Assembly (NCBI RefSeq): GCF_003324525.1 | Contig: NZ_QGDC01000010.1 | Coordinates: 1 to 64,000, forward strand | Reading direction: 5' to 3' | Length of the DNA stretch: 64,000 nucleotides | Source: Mucilaginibacter hurinus | GTDB lineage: Bacteria > Bacteroidota > Bacteroidia > Sphingobacteriales > Sphingobacteriaceae | Program-made: the position numbers and the translations under genes | Shown: positions 23,854 through 32,985 of the stretch, piece after piece | Layout: the number at the start of each line of letters is the position of its first letter | Numbering within the stretch: position 1 is the stretch's first letter | The notes under the pieces: model-generated | Database searches by the model: none | What the model was told of the DNA's origin: nothing | Seen by the model: the letters and a program-made list of their open reading frames with translations, nothing else

Positions 23854-24654
23854 ATGAAAATATTAATATCAACAACAGTGCTGCTGCTTATTGTAGGTGC
23901 AGTGTATGGCCAGGAATTATATGTTAATACCGAACCAGCCAGTAATATGGCAACAAGATCATTAGGTATAAGATTAGAAAACCAGGGGTTTTTCCGGCCA
24001 CAGTATAAAAATCGCAGCACGCTGGAGCTGATGTATGGGGCGAGCAAGGAGCTAATGGTTCACGGTTCATTATACATGTCAAACCTTTATCAACAAAGTC
24101 AAAAGCTGGAGGGCGGAAGTCTGTACGCTAAATACCGGTTTTTATCAATTGATACCGTACACAAACATTTTAGGGGCGCTGCTTTTATAAAGGCAGCCAG
24201 TATAAACAACCCTTTAGTAAACCAGGAAATATCATTGGAGGGCGACAACACAGCATTGCAAACCGGCGTGGTATTCACGCAACTGTTGCATAAACTGGCC
24301 TTGTCCGGCTCGGCAAGTTATCTGCGTGCATTTGATAACGGCAACGGACATAAATTCCCTGAGGCAAACGCACGTAACAGTTTGGGTTATACCCTATCGG
24401 CAGGTTATTTACTATTACCCAAACGCTATGAAAATTATGACCAGGTGAATGTTAACCTTTATGTGGAATTGCTGGGTAAAACCAACCCTGGTTACGCGCA
24501 AAGTTACCTGGATATAGCGCCTGCGTTACAATTTATCTTTAACAGTGTTTTTCGTGTCGACGTCTCCTACCGTACTCCACTTTACAACGCTATGCGCCGC
24601 AATAGCATGAATATGTATTTAGTAAGGCTTGAGTATAATATATTTGGGTTATAG
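23854..24654 (+). CDS. predicted outer-membrane barrel protein of the metal module
   Basis: This is a 266-residue protein with a signal peptide (1-19, AVYGQ) and a barrel-like pattern of alternating aromatic/hydrophobic residues (for example LMYGASKELMVHGSLYMSNLY). It contains a MATRSLGIRLENQGFF N-terminal strand common to this family and ends with RLEYNIFGL. It often occurs beside HYC_CC_PP and HMA genes, so it may form a metal-specific pore or a surface partner. The function has not been shown to my knowledge. Confidence 0.75.
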   Translation: MKILISTTVLLLIVGAVYGQELYVNTEPASNMATRSLGIRLENQGFFRPQYKNRSTLELMYGASKELMVHGSLYMSNLYQQSQKLEGGSLYAKYRFLSIDTVHKHFRGAAFIKAASINNPLVNQEISLEGDNTALQTGVVFTQLLHKLALSGSASYLRAFDNGNGHKFPEANARNSLGYTLSAGYLLLPKRYENYDQVNVNLYVELLGKTNPGYAQSYLDIAPALQFIFNSVFRVDVSYRTPLYNAMRRNSMNMYLVRLEYNIFGL

Positions 24655-24672
24655 CCTGTGCAAACGGGCTAT
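24651..24672. terminator. bidirectional hairpin between convergent genes
   Basis: ATAGCC and GGCTAT form a 6-bp stem with a ten-base loop that overlaps the ends of both the barrel gene and clpS. It is weak and lacks long T-runs. Confidence 0.35.
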
Positions 24673-24953
24673 TATTCAACAGATACGGTTAGTCCCTCCT
24701 GCTGTAATATTTTGCGGTAAATCTCCATTTCTGTAAATGATCCTTCAAGTACAGCACACTTACCTTCATTATGTACTTTCCAGGCAATCTTCTCTGCTTG
24801 CGATTCTGAGTAGTCCAGATACTTCATCATGCAGTGAATTACATGGTCAAACGTGTTAAAATCGTCGTTCCATAAAATAAGCCGGTGCATTTCCTTTAGT
24901 CCGGCCAGTAACTCTTCAAGTGTAAACGTCTCTTCCTGTACTTCTGTTGGCAT
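24672..24953 (-). CDS. clpS: ATP-dependent Clp protease adaptor ClpS
   Basis: ClpS delivers N-end-rule substrates to ClpAP/ClpCP. The 93-residue protein shows the family core: LILWNDDFNTFDHVIHCM with the N-degron-binding DD and H residues, then AEKIAWKVHNEGKCAV and the YRKILQQEGL end. A short N-terminal tail rich in Glu precedes the core, as is usual. It is the downstream gene of a minus-strand pair, 45 bases after the large macroglobulin/TonB-plug gene. Confidence 0.95.
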   Translation of the reverse strand: MPTEVQEETFTLEELLAGLKEMHRLILWNDDFNTFDHVIHCMMKYLDYSESQAEKIAWKVHNEGKCAVLEGSFTEMEIYRKILQQEGLTVSVE

Positions 24954-24998
24954 AAGTACGCAAATTTACTCAAAAAACCTGTAAGCAAATAAAGGTTT

Positions 24999-27698
24999 CT
25001 ATTCTACTTTATACCGGTAAACCAGTCTTCCTAACCTGCCGTCATTGTCAATACCTTCAATAACCACGCGGTATGTTCCCTCACTGCCGGCGTTAAAATA
25101 TTCAATTGATGCCTTGCCGTTTTTACCAGTTATAATATTAGGGTTCCAGTAAATAGTGCTGCGCATATCGGCAACCTGTACATTAGTCTTCGGATCGTCG
25201 TAGCGCGGCGAATAAAAGGTCCGGGCAACGTAATAACCTTTAGGAGTATAACTAATTACACCCGGTGCCGGACGCTTAAGGTAATCATAATTAGATCCAC
25301 CGCGTCTGGTTGTGATAATAATAACACCGCCGTACCCTTGTGCACCGTATATAGCAGTCCTGCCTATTCCCCGAAGTACTTCAACGGTTTCAACGTCATT
25401 AACGTTTAGTACATTCAAGTAATCATCACTTAAATAAACGCCGTCAACCACAATCAGCATCGGTGTATTTATGCCGCGGGTTGAAAAAGCCCTTCCGTTC
25501 ACAAATCTCACCCCTACCAGTCGCCCTTGCAAACACATATCAAGCCGGAAACAACCCAATGGTAAATCCTTAGCCGTTATCACCTGGTCGGCATTGCCCG
25601 AACCGTTCAGATTTGATGAGTTTTTAGCCACTTGCTTCTTTTCAGTAACCTTGACTTCTTTTAACACAATAGTACGTACTCCCATACCTGAGTTTAATTG
25701 CGCCGCATACCACTTGCTGCTATATTGCAGATATGCTGAAAAGCCTTCATTCAAGTTGGCACGTATATCCCCCACGTTTTTATTTTTGGCGATTCCCGGG
25801 GGCTCTATGTTATCCAGTATAATGTCAACGTTGTTTTTTTTACCATTTGCCGCACTGGCTTGCACCACCATACGCGCGCTATCAGCAAAAACTAAATCCT
25901 TAAACCTGAAACGCCCATTCGCATCAGCCACGGTGTCGGCAGAAAATATTCCGCCCGTCGAACTGAAAAGGGTAACTTTTGCGGCTGCAAGCGGTTTGCC
26001 TTTTTGTGTAACGGTGCCTGATATATCCAACGTTTTTTCCGGCTGATACCGGCTTGCTGAAAAATTTGCGTTCAATATTGATTTCCACTCAAAACGACGA
26101 TAGCCCTGCGTTAACATCAATATATCCAGGTTGGCGCGCGTCTGGTCACCGATATTTGTAAAATAGTAGTTCGGCTTTTCAATATAGCCCTTAATATCCG
26201 AGGTAAGTAGTATGTCGGTCAGTATCGTATTTTCATTTGCTTCGTCTGCATTGACAATTGTTTCGTTAATAACCGCGGCAGAGAAAGCACCTTCAATCAA
26301 ACTATCTTTTACGGTAGACGCAGTTATATCCAGCTTAACTTTTTCGCGCTGGCTGTACACCCGTTTAGACGCTGATATGTTCAATTTAAGTAAATCGGGC
26401 TGTTGAACAAATATCAAACGCTCGTTCAGCGGCTCGCCAGCTGAAGAAAACAGTGTAAATTGCACAATGCCCGACGGGAACCTGGCTTTTGGTATGGCCG
26501 CCATAAAACCCGTACCCCCCGGTTTGGTTTTGGCCGCGTAAAGCAGTTTGCCGCCAGAATGCGCCACCACGCTTAAAGACTCATTACCGGCAACATTGGC
26601 CGCAAGTATTCGCAATACTACCCTAGCCGTATCACTGTTATCAACCGATAGAGCATAGCCAGCATCTTTTATAACAGGCAGGGGGACTGTTTTTTGTGAA
26701 CCATCGGCATAGGTAACCCGGGCGCTGTAAGTACTACCGGCTTGCGGCTGAAATGCAAATACGCCCATCCCCAGGTGTGCACTATTAAAATTTGTTATGG
26801 TTTTTCCCGTGCCGTCTTTAATCACACCCTTCACATCCTTACCCAATCCGTCGGCACCCGTAGCTTTGAAAGCAACTTTTGAGCTTATTCCGTTCACCAG
26901 GTAACCGCCTTCCGGAAAAAATTGTATATCAACCTCGTCAGACAGCGCTTTGATAACAATGCTTTTAGTGACCTTTTCTTTACCATCAATAGCTATCACT
27001 GTTTGCATCCGGGCCAACCCGGTTGATTGAATGGAGTTGTTAGCAAAATTAACGGTCAACTCGCCCTTAGCATTAGTTACCCCTTTACCTTTTTCAACAG
27101 AACGGTTATTATTCTCTACCCTGTAACTAACTTCTTTATTGCTATACGGGTTGCCGTTAATATCAGCATAAGTAATAATAGCACTATCTTGCCGCCTACC
27201 AGTTTGATTATTATATGTATATTTTGTGCTGGTGTAAACCTTGTTAGCAGCAGCGTTGAGAACAGTAATGGTTTTATCAAAAAAATAATCATCTCCGGCG
27301 TTACGCATCCAATTGGTGTAAGCCCGTATACGATAGCTGCCCTCGGCCAGCGTGTCGGGCAGGTTAAAGTCGCCCCAGCCTAAACCACTTGTAAGCGGTA
27401 ATTTTATTGCCTGCTTAATGCTGTCATCCGAGTTAATAAGTTCAATATTTAAAATCCCGCTTATGGCGCTTAAACGATGTTCGGGGCCAACAGTAACATA
27501 AGCTTTAAACCATATATCTTCGCCAGCTGCGTAGTAAGGCTTATCTAAATGAAGATGAACTTTTTCTTGCGGATGCTCACTAAGCCATCTATCAAGCTGT
27601 ACCGCTACGGTTTTAATAAGTTCGTCATCAACCTTATTAAAGCTTAGCAGTAACGCACCGGCTAAAACCAATAAAACCGCGGATATCTTTTTTTTCAT
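24999..27698 (-). CDS. large exported protein with macroglobulin-like and TonB-plug domains
   Basis: This is an 899-residue cell-envelope protein. It has a signal peptide (1-20), an MG2-like domain (about 45-140; VHLHLDKPYYAAGEDIWFKA), further immunoglobulin-like repeats (IQFFPEGGYLVNGI near 255), a carboxypeptidase-regulatory-like segment near 575-650, and a TonB plug-like domain (about 700-800; QGRLVGVRFV, MLIVVDGVYLSDDYL, GYGGVIIITTRRG). No full barrel follows, so it is a 'plug without barrel' protein. This architecture is common in Bacteroidota, of unproven function. Envelope surveillance or docking to a separate barrel are possible. Confidence 0.87.
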   Translation of the reverse strand: MKKKISAVLLVLAGALLLSFNKVDDELIKTVAVQLDRWLSEHPQEKVHLHLDKPYYAAGEDIWFKAYVTVGPEHRLSAISGILNIELINSDDSIKQAIKLPLTSGLGWGDFNLPDTLAEGSYRIRAYTNWMRNAGDDYFFDKTITVLNAAANKVYTSTKYTYNNQTGRRQDSAIITYADINGNPYSNKEVSYRVENNNRSVEKGKGVTNAKGELTVNFANNSIQSTGLARMQTVIAIDGKEKVTKSIVIKALSDEVDIQFFPEGGYLVNGISSKVAFKATGADGLGKDVKGVIKDGTGKTITNFNSAHLGMGVFAFQPQAGSTYSARVTYADGSQKTVPLPVIKDAGYALSVDNSDTARVVLRILAANVAGNESLSVVAHSGGKLLYAAKTKPGGTGFMAAIPKARFPSGIVQFTLFSSAGEPLNERLIFVQQPDLLKLNISASKRVYSQREKVKLDITASTVKDSLIEGAFSAAVINETIVNADEANENTILTDILLTSDIKGYIEKPNYYFTNIGDQTRANLDILMLTQGYRRFEWKSILNANFSASRYQPEKTLDISGTVTQKGKPLAAAKVTLFSSTGGIFSADTVADANGRFRFKDLVFADSARMVVQASAANGKKNNVDIILDNIEPPGIAKNKNVGDIRANLNEGFSAYLQYSSKWYAAQLNSGMGVRTIVLKEVKVTEKKQVAKNSSNLNGSGNADQVITAKDLPLGCFRLDMCLQGRLVGVRFVNGRAFSTRGINTPMLIVVDGVYLSDDYLNVLNVNDVETVEVLRGIGRTAIYGAQGYGGVIIITTRRGGSNYDYLKRPAPGVISYTPKGYYVARTFYSPRYDDPKTNVQVADMRSTIYWNPNIITGKNGKASIEYFNAGSEGTYRVVIEGIDNDGRLGRLVYRYKVE

Positions 27699-27772
27699 AA
27701 TAAACCCTAACCCAATCTACAAAAAATGCAGCGGATTTATAAGCCAACACTAAAATACTGAAAAAGGAAGTA

Positions 27773-28309
27773 TCAGAATTTATTCTTCCACATCATACTT
27801 TCAACGGGACGGGTGGTTGGGTTATTGTATTTGGCGTTACCCTTTGTGTTGTACATGGTTTCTATATCACCTTCTACAACAAAATATATTAGCTGGCCTA
27901 TCGGCATCCCAGCATATATGCGAACCGGCTGGGCGCAGGATATCTCAAGTGTCCAGGTGTTGCAAAAGCCTACATCCCCCTTGCCGGCGGTAGCATGAAT
28001 ATCAATACCTAAACGCCCGGTGCTCGATTTACCTTCCAGAAACGGAACATGAGCATGAGTTTCTGTATACTCCATGGTAACGCCCAGGTAAAGGGTGTTA
28101 GGTTGTAAAACAAATCCGTCCTTAGGTATTTCAAAAGATGATATTTCATTATGTACTTTGGCATCAAGCACCCTGTTGTTATAAGTTGCCAGATATTTAC
28201 CCAGGTGCACATCATATGAATTTGTTCCAAGACACTCCCGCTTAAACGGTTCAATAATAATATGGCCTTTGTCTATTTCTTCCAGGATGCGTTTGTCAGA
28301 TAATATCAT
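27773..28309 (-). CDS. dcd: dCTP deaminase
   Basis: The enzyme deaminates dCTP to dUTP in the thymidylate route. At 178 residues it matches the family. Core segments: FKRECLGTNSYDVHLG near 23-38, LEGKSSTGRLGIDIHATAGKGD (read as two halves; residues about 90-112) with the catalytic Glu region GFCNTWTLEIS near 113-123, and MPIGQLIYF near 134-142. The bifunctional dCTP deaminase/dUTPase form cannot be excluded by eye. It is monocistronic and divergent from the PPTase operon. Confidence 0.93.
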   Translation of the reverse strand: MILSDKRILEEIDKGHIIIEPFKRECLGTNSYDVHLGKYLATYNNRVLDAKVHNEISSFEIPKDGFVLQPNTLYLGVTMEYTETHAHVPFLEGKSSTGRLGIDIHATAGKGDVGFCNTWTLEISCAQPVRIYAGMPIGQLIYFVVEGDIETMYNTKGNAKYNNPTTRPVESMMWKNKF

Positions 28310-28382
28310 GTTCAGGATGTTATCCGGCTAAATTATAATTATTTAGTATAATAGCCAACAGGATAATCAACAAATAACAGGA

Positions 28383-28529
28383 TCATAATTTTTGAATTTT
28401 CGCGCTGGCGCGGGGCGATTGTTTGATAACTTTTCCGGTTGAAATACTCTGCTCAAGCTCATGTTTACGGCAGGACTCCGTTATTGCTATTGCCACTAAA
28501 ATAGTTACCGCTGTAAATATTCTTTTCAT
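28383..28529 (-). CDS. 48-residue putative lipoprotein
   Basis: This is a short ATG frame in the 354-bp gap between dcd and the PPTase gene. It has a textbook lipoprotein signal: MKRIF, a hydrophobic run and lipobox ITESC with Cys20. The mature part is 28 residues and basic (KHELEQSISTGKVIKQS). The strong signal peptide makes chance unlikely. Many Bacteroidota genomes carry such micro-lipoproteins of entericidin-like size, but I cannot assign a family. The function is unknown. Confidence 0.65.
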   Translation of the reverse strand: MKRIFTAVTILVAIAITESCRKHELEQSISTGKVIKQSPRASAKIQKL

Positions 28530-28643
28530 TTTAATATAACTGTGATGGTTTTACTTGTATAGACGAAAGGAGCCGCCGTTTCGTTACAGCTGAGGGTAAA
28601 TAATTGCGTTACAACAACAGCGGATTTTGCTGATTATTGTTAC

Positions 28644-28651
28644 TAATTTTG
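28644..28651 (+). promoter_or_regulatory. Bacteroidota -7 box for the PPTase-lipB operon
   Basis: TAATTTTG matches TAnnTTTG 12 bases before the ATG at 28664. A TTTG lies 14 bp upstream, shorter than the usual spacing. Confidence 0.35.
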
Positions 28652-28663
28652 CAACTTTACTTT

Positions 28664-29311
28664 ATGGCTATAGCATACAGGCAACGCATTGATGATGATA
28701 CTGAATTTGCCCTTTGGAAAATTGAGGAAACCGCCGATGACCTGTATATGCAACTCCAGTTAAATGACGATGAGAAGGTGGTGGTTGAAAACCTGGGCAC
28801 CAACAAGCGTCACCTGCATTGGCTAAGCACCCGGGTATTATTGCGCGTTATGCTGAGCACTAATGAGTATATAGATTGCAAAGTAGACAGCCATGGCAAG
28901 CCCTACCTGGTTAATCATCCCTATCATATCTCGTTTAGCCACTCGTTTGATTATGCCGCGGTAATGATAAGCCGTAAACATCATGTGGGTATTGATATAG
29001 AGCAGGTGAAAGAAAAAGTTGAGCGGATTGCACATAAATTTATGCGTAAACAGGAACTTGACTTTATAAGTGAAAAATATAAGATAGAAGAACTTTATGT
29101 ATGCTGGTGCATCAAGGAGGCTGTTTACAAATGTTACGGACAAAAGGAAGTATCCTTTTTAGACAATATTTTACTTGAGCCATTTAATTTTGAAGGTCAT
29201 GGCGTGGTAAAGGCACATTTAAGAAAGGAAAGTATTGCCATTGATTATGAAGTAGGATACCAGCAGTACCAGGATTATATGATAGGCTACGTGATAGAGG
29301 AGAATGCATGA
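28664..29311 (+). CDS. 4'-phosphopantetheinyl transferase superfamily protein
   Basis: It transfers phosphopantetheine from CoA to a carrier protein (ACP or peptide carrier). The preferred ATG 28664 gives 215 residues. Motifs of the Sfp/EntD type: VGIDIEQV (Mg-binding Asp and Glu, near 108-115) and WCIKEAVYKCYGQKE near 148-162. The frame extends to 28637 without support. It is translationally coupled to lipB (ATGA overlap at 29308), an association that places two cofactor-attachment enzymes in one operon. A TAATTTTG box (28644-28651) lies just before the start. Confidence 0.92.
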   Translation: MAIAYRQRIDDDTEFALWKIEETADDLYMQLQLNDDEKVVVENLGTNKRHLHWLSTRVLLRVMLSTNEYIDCKVDSHGKPYLVNHPYHISFSHSFDYAAVMISRKHHVGIDIEQVKEKVERIAHKFMRKQELDFISEKYKIEELYVCWCIKEAVYKCYGQKEVSFLDNILLEPFNFEGHGVVKAHLRKESIAIDYEVGYQQYQDYMIGYVIEENA

Positions 29312-30030
29312 AAAATAAAAAGGTTATTTACCAGGATTGGGGATTAACTGATTATAAGGAAGCCTGGGAGAGGCAGGAAAAACTTTTTTCGGAAACCGTA
29401 CAGCTTAAAACCGATTTGCGTAACAAACGCGCCCTTGAAGGCGATGAAGCCGCCGACTTGGTTGAAACACCCAATTACCTGGTATTTTGTGAACACCCGC
29501 ATGTATATACGCTTGGCAAAAGCGGCAAGCCCGAACATTTGTTACTGGATGAAAAGGGCCTAAAAGAAAAAAATGCTGTTTATCATCCCATTAATCGCGG
29601 GGGCGACATCACTTACCATGGCCCCGGACAGTTGGTAGGCTACCCTATACTTGACCTTGATAATTTTTTTACAGATATACACCTCTACCTGCGCACGCTG
29701 GAAGAAGCAGTTATACTTACCCTGGCGCAATTTGACATAAAGGGTGACAGGTATCCGGGCTATACCGGTGTGTGGATTGAACAGGATACGCAACGCGCAC
29801 GTAAAATATGCGCCATGGGTGTACGCTGCAGCCGTTGGGTAACCATGCACGGCTTTGCCTTTAATGTAAATACCGATCTTGATTACTTCAAAAACATTGT
29901 ACCCTGCGGCATTGATGATAAAGACGTTACCTCGATGCAAAAAGAATTAGGGAAACAGGTTGATTTACAACAAATAAAAGAAATCCTTAAACATCATATT
30001 TCCGTACTTTTTGGTATGGAGATATTGTAA
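29308..30030 (+). CDS. lipB: octanoyltransferase LipB
   Basis: LipB moves octanoate from octanoyl-ACP to lipoyl domains, the first step of endogenous lipoate synthesis. The 240-residue protein has the LipB signatures: HPHVYTLGKSGKPEHLL, NRGGDITYHGPGQLVGYPI (about 95-113), the catalytic Lys in ARKICAMGVR (near 172) and the catalytic Cys in IVPCGIDDKDVTS (near 199). The start overlaps the PPTase stop and the stop shares a base with the next ATG, so the three genes form a tight operon. LipA is not in the window. Confidence 0.96.
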   Translation: MKNKKVIYQDWGLTDYKEAWERQEKLFSETVQLKTDLRNKRALEGDEAADLVETPNYLVFCEHPHVYTLGKSGKPEHLLLDEKGLKEKNAVYHPINRGGDITYHGPGQLVGYPILDLDNFFTDIHLYLRTLEEAVILTLAQFDIKGDRYPGYTGVWIEQDTQRARKICAMGVRCSRWVTMHGFAFNVNTDLDYFKNIVPCGIDDKDVTSMQKELGKQVDLQQIKEILKHHISVLFGMEIL

Positions 30031-30734
30031 TGAGAGTCTTAAATTTACTATTAACGTTATTTATACTATCCGGCTGCGACAAAAAACCGGCTGATGCGAT
30101 GAGGCATCCCTTGCAGCCCGATACACCAAATGTTGCCGCTTCCAGTTACCTGGCCCTGGGCGATTCATATACAATCGGCCAATCAGTACCGGCATCTGCC
30201 AGTTTCCCAAATCAATTGGCTATGCGGTTAAACCAGGCGGGTTACGGTGTTGCATTACCTGAAATTATTGCGCGTACCGGGTGGACCACCGCACAGCTTA
30301 TTGCTGCCATAAACGGCAGCGGATTAACTAAAAAATACAATATTGTAACCCTTTTAATCGGCGTAAACAATCAATACAACGGCTACGATATCAAAGCCTA
30401 CCGTAAGGACTTTGTAAAGTTGTTGAACACAGCATTATCATATGCTGACGGTAAGGCATCGCAGGTTTTTGTAGTATCGATACCTGATTATAGTGTTACC
30501 CCTTTTGCCTCAGGACTTGATAAGAAAAGAATTGCTGACGAAATTGACCAGTACAATGCCATAGCAAGACAAGAGAGCGAGAAGGCAGGCGTAAGCTTTA
30601 CCGATATAACACCAATATCCCGTAAAAACGATCCGGCGCTTGTAGCAGACGACGGATTGCATCCATCGGGCAAAATGTATAGTGAGTGGGTGGAGCTGTT
30701 GTTACCAAAAGTTTCAGCACAGTTAAAAAAATAA
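30030..30734 (+). CDS. SGNH/GDSL hydrolase lipoprotein
   Basis: This is a secreted, probably lipid-anchored esterase-like hydrolase of 234 residues. Lipobox LSGC sets Cys16. Block I is ALGDSYTIG (catalytic Ser near 46), the Asn block is LLIGVNNQYNG near 110, and the catalytic Asp/His are in DDGLHPSG near 207-214. Its ATG overlaps the lipB stop (TAATG), so it is cotranscribed with the cofactor genes, though no functional link is apparent. The substrate cannot be read from sequence. Confidence 0.92.
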   Translation: MRVLNLLLTLFILSGCDKKPADAMRHPLQPDTPNVAASSYLALGDSYTIGQSVPASASFPNQLAMRLNQAGYGVALPEIIARTGWTTAQLIAAINGSGLTKKYNIVTLLIGVNNQYNGYDIKAYRKDFVKLLNTALSYADGKASQVFVVSIPDYSVTPFASGLDKKRIADEIDQYNAIARQESEKAGVSFTDITPISRKNDPALVADDGLHPSGKMYSEWVELLLPKVSAQLKK

Positions 30735-30761
30735 TAACCGGGTTAACTTAGACAATTGGCC

Positions 30762-32189
30762 TTAACATTCAGACAAGCTAATGGGTATGTTCAACGCCAA
30801 CCCACCGTCTGAAGTTTCCTTGTATTTCGAACTCATATCCTGGGCGGTTTGCCACATGGTTTTTATAACGTTATCGAGGCTTACTTTGGCGTTATCAGGA
30901 TTAGTTTGCAAGGCCAGTTGCGATGCGGTTATGGCTTTTATGGCCCCCATGGTATTCCGTTCAATGCAGGGCACCTGTACCAAACCGCCAATAGGATCAC
31001 ACGTAAGGCCCAAATGGTGCTCCATGGCTATTTCGGCAGCCATTAATACCTGCCGCTGCGAACCGCCGAGGCACTCTGTCAGTGCGGCGGCTGCCATGGC
31101 GGAAGAAACACCAATTTCGGCCTGGCAGCCTCCCATCGCGGCAGATATGGTGGCTCCCTTTTTAAAAATACTACCAATCTCCGATGCTATTAGTAAAAAA
31201 CGAATGATCTTATCATCGTCAAAGCCATCGCAAAAAACAATGTAATATTGCAGCACCGCAGGTATTACACCGGCGGCTCCGTTAGTTGGTGCTGTAACCA
31301 CCCGGCCAAAAGATGCATTCTCCTCGTTAACCGCAAGGGCAAAGCAGCTTACCCAATCCAGCGTGTTTTGGAAACCGTTACCTGAACGACGGATTACCTC
31401 TACCCATTCGCTGTAATTATTGTAGCCGTTACCTCCCGTTAACCGTTCGTTTAGCCCTTCAGCACGACGGGCTACGTTTAAACCGCCCGGCAAATTTCCG
31501 GCCGTGTGGCATCCGCGATACATACAATCGCGCATGGCTTCGAATATTTGCAGCACTCCTTTACGGGTTTCCTGCTCGTTACGCCAGGCCAATTCGTTCT
31601 CCATTACCACTTCAGATATTTTAAGACCGGTTTTCATACACCAATGCAACAGATCGCCGGCGGTTTCTACCGGAAAAGGAAGATCGACCTGTGATTTGGC
31701 ACTTTTTTCTTCTCCGTCGGTAACAACAAAACCGCCGCCGATGGAATAATAGGTACCAGACATAGCTTTACCTGTATTTAGCAGTGCCTGAAATGTTAGT
31801 GCGTTGGGATGAAAAGCAAGGCTTTCATTATATAAAAAAAGCACATCCTCCTCCCTGTTGAATGGGATTTGTATCTCGTTACCTAAAATTAATCGGCCAC
31901 TTTGCGCTATATCTTTTACTTTAGGTTCCACGCGGTCTACCTCAAATGTCACAGGATCATCGCCACTTAGCCCTAGTAATACGGCTATATCAGTACCGTG
32001 CCCTTTGCCCGTTTTAGCTAATGAGCCGTATAGTAATATTTTTATGCCTGTTACCAAAGGCAACGCCCCGGCATCCTTCAGCTTTTTCACAAACCGCTGT
32101 GCCGCCCGCCATGGACCAAGCGTATGCGAACTTGACGGACCGATGCCAATTTTAAACATGTCAAATACGGATATCTGTTCGCGTTGCAT
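30762..32189 (-). CDS. sdaA: L-serine ammonia-lyase, single-chain iron-sulfur type
   Basis: The enzyme converts L-serine to pyruvate and ammonia using a [4Fe-4S] cluster. From ATG 32189 it has about 475 residues; the frame extends to 32273 but those residues are not family-like. Beta domain: [19 protein letters not shown] at the start. Alpha domain: [14 protein letters not shown] near 310, [19 protein letters not shown] near 356, and [16 protein letters not shown] near 410 carrying two cluster cysteines. Convergent with the lipB operon, it is monocistronic. Confidence 0.96.
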   Translation of the reverse strand: MQREQISVFDMFKIGIGPSSSHTLGPWRAAQRFVKKLKDAGALPLVTGIKILLYGSLAKTGKGHGTDIAVLLGLSGDDPVTFEVDRVEPKVKDIAQSGRLILGNEIQIPFNREEDVLFLYNESLAFHPNALTFQALLNTGKAMSGTYYSIGGGFVVTDGEEKSAKSQVDLPFPVETAGDLLHWCMKTGLKISEVVMENELAWRNEQETRKGVLQIFEAMRDCMYRGCHTAGNLPGGLNVARRAEGLNERLTGGNGYNNYSEWVEVIRRSGNGFQNTLDWVSCFALAVNEENASFGRVVTAPTNGAAGVIPAVLQYYIVFCDGFDDDKIIRFLLIASEIGSIFKKGATISAAMGGCQAEIGVSSAMAAAALTECLGGSQRQVLMAAEIAMEHHLGLTCDPIGGLVQVPCIERNTMGAIKAITASQLALQTNPDNAKVSLDNVIKTMWQTAQDMSSKYKETSDGGLALNIPISLSEC

Positions 32190-32293
32190 CTGTACAAACT
32201 TAGTGATAGTAGTGACAAAAAAATTGATTGAAAGTTTTAATATCTGAAAGTGAATCAATACCTTGAACCTCAAAATAAACCTTTAAATCAATT

Positions 32294-32590
32294 ATGGAAC
32301 CTAATGAAACATTTGGCCAAGTGCCAAAAATTCGACCTAAGAACTGGCTGGTTGAATCAATTTTAACAACTATTTTTTGCTGCCTGCCATTTGGTATTGC
32401 CGGCATCGTAAACGCTAATGCAGTAAACAGCAGATATGACTCTGGAGACTATGAAGGCGCGTTAAGAGCTTCCAAACAAGCTGCCATGTGGACTAAGGTG
32501 TCATTTTGGGTTGCTATTGGCTTTTGGGTACTCTACGTGATACTAATGGTGATACTTGGAGTAAGCTTATTTAGCATGGGCCGAGTGTGA
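32294..32590 (+). CDS. CD225/dispanin family membrane protein
   Basis: This is a 98-residue protein with two membrane helices and the CD225 hallmark between them: FCCLPFGIAGIVNANAVNSR, then GDYEGALRASKQAAMWTKVS. In bacteria these small proteins are common and uncharacterised; they share the fold of animal interferon-induced IFITM proteins. The stop overlaps the GTG start of the DUF2752 gene (32587), and the two are often paired in Bacteroidota. Confidence 0.92.
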   Translation: MEPNETFGQVPKIRPKNWLVESILTTIFCCLPFGIAGIVNANAVNSRYDSGDYEGALRASKQAAMWTKVSFWVAIGFWVLYVILMVILGVSLFSMGRV

Positions 32591-32985
32591 GTGTAAGGAA
32601 AACCATATACATTGCTTGCGCTGTTGCTGGGTTTTTAGCAATGTGTATGGTTTACTATCTTTTTAATCCCTCAGAACATAGTTTTTTTCCCAAGTGCCCC
32701 TTTCGCGTTTTAACAGGATTTGATTGTCCGGGCTGCGGCTCGCAACGGGCCGCACATGCACTTTTGCACGCTGATGTAGTCGGAGCTATTGGTCATAACC
32801 TGTTACTGGTGATAAGCATGCCATTGCTTGTGGTGCATTGGGGCTACAAAATTGCTTCGCTAATAAAAAAACAAAAGCTACAATGGCCATTACTCTACCA
32901 CCGTGCAACACCTAAGGTTGTCTTCGTAATCGTTGTCGCCTTTTGGATCATACGGAACACTACGATATATCCTTTTAATAATTAA
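32587..32985 (+). CDS. DUF2752 membrane protein
   Basis: This is a 132-residue protein with three predicted helices and the DUF2752 signature: FPKCPFRVLTGFDCPGCGSQRAAHALLHAD, shown here as short parts PFRVLTGFDCPGCG and QRAAHALLH. The Cys/Gly cluster may bind metal. The start is GTG, overlapping the dispanin stop by four bases. Its last codons overlap the convergent RDD gene end by four bases. The function is unknown. Confidence 0.9.
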   Translation: MSVRKTIYIACAVAGFLAMCMVYYLFNPSEHSFFPKCPFRVLTGFDCPGCGSQRAAHALLHADVVGAIGHNLLLVISMPLLVVHWGYKIASLIKKQKLQWPLLYHRATPKVVFVIVVAFWIIRNTTIYPFNN

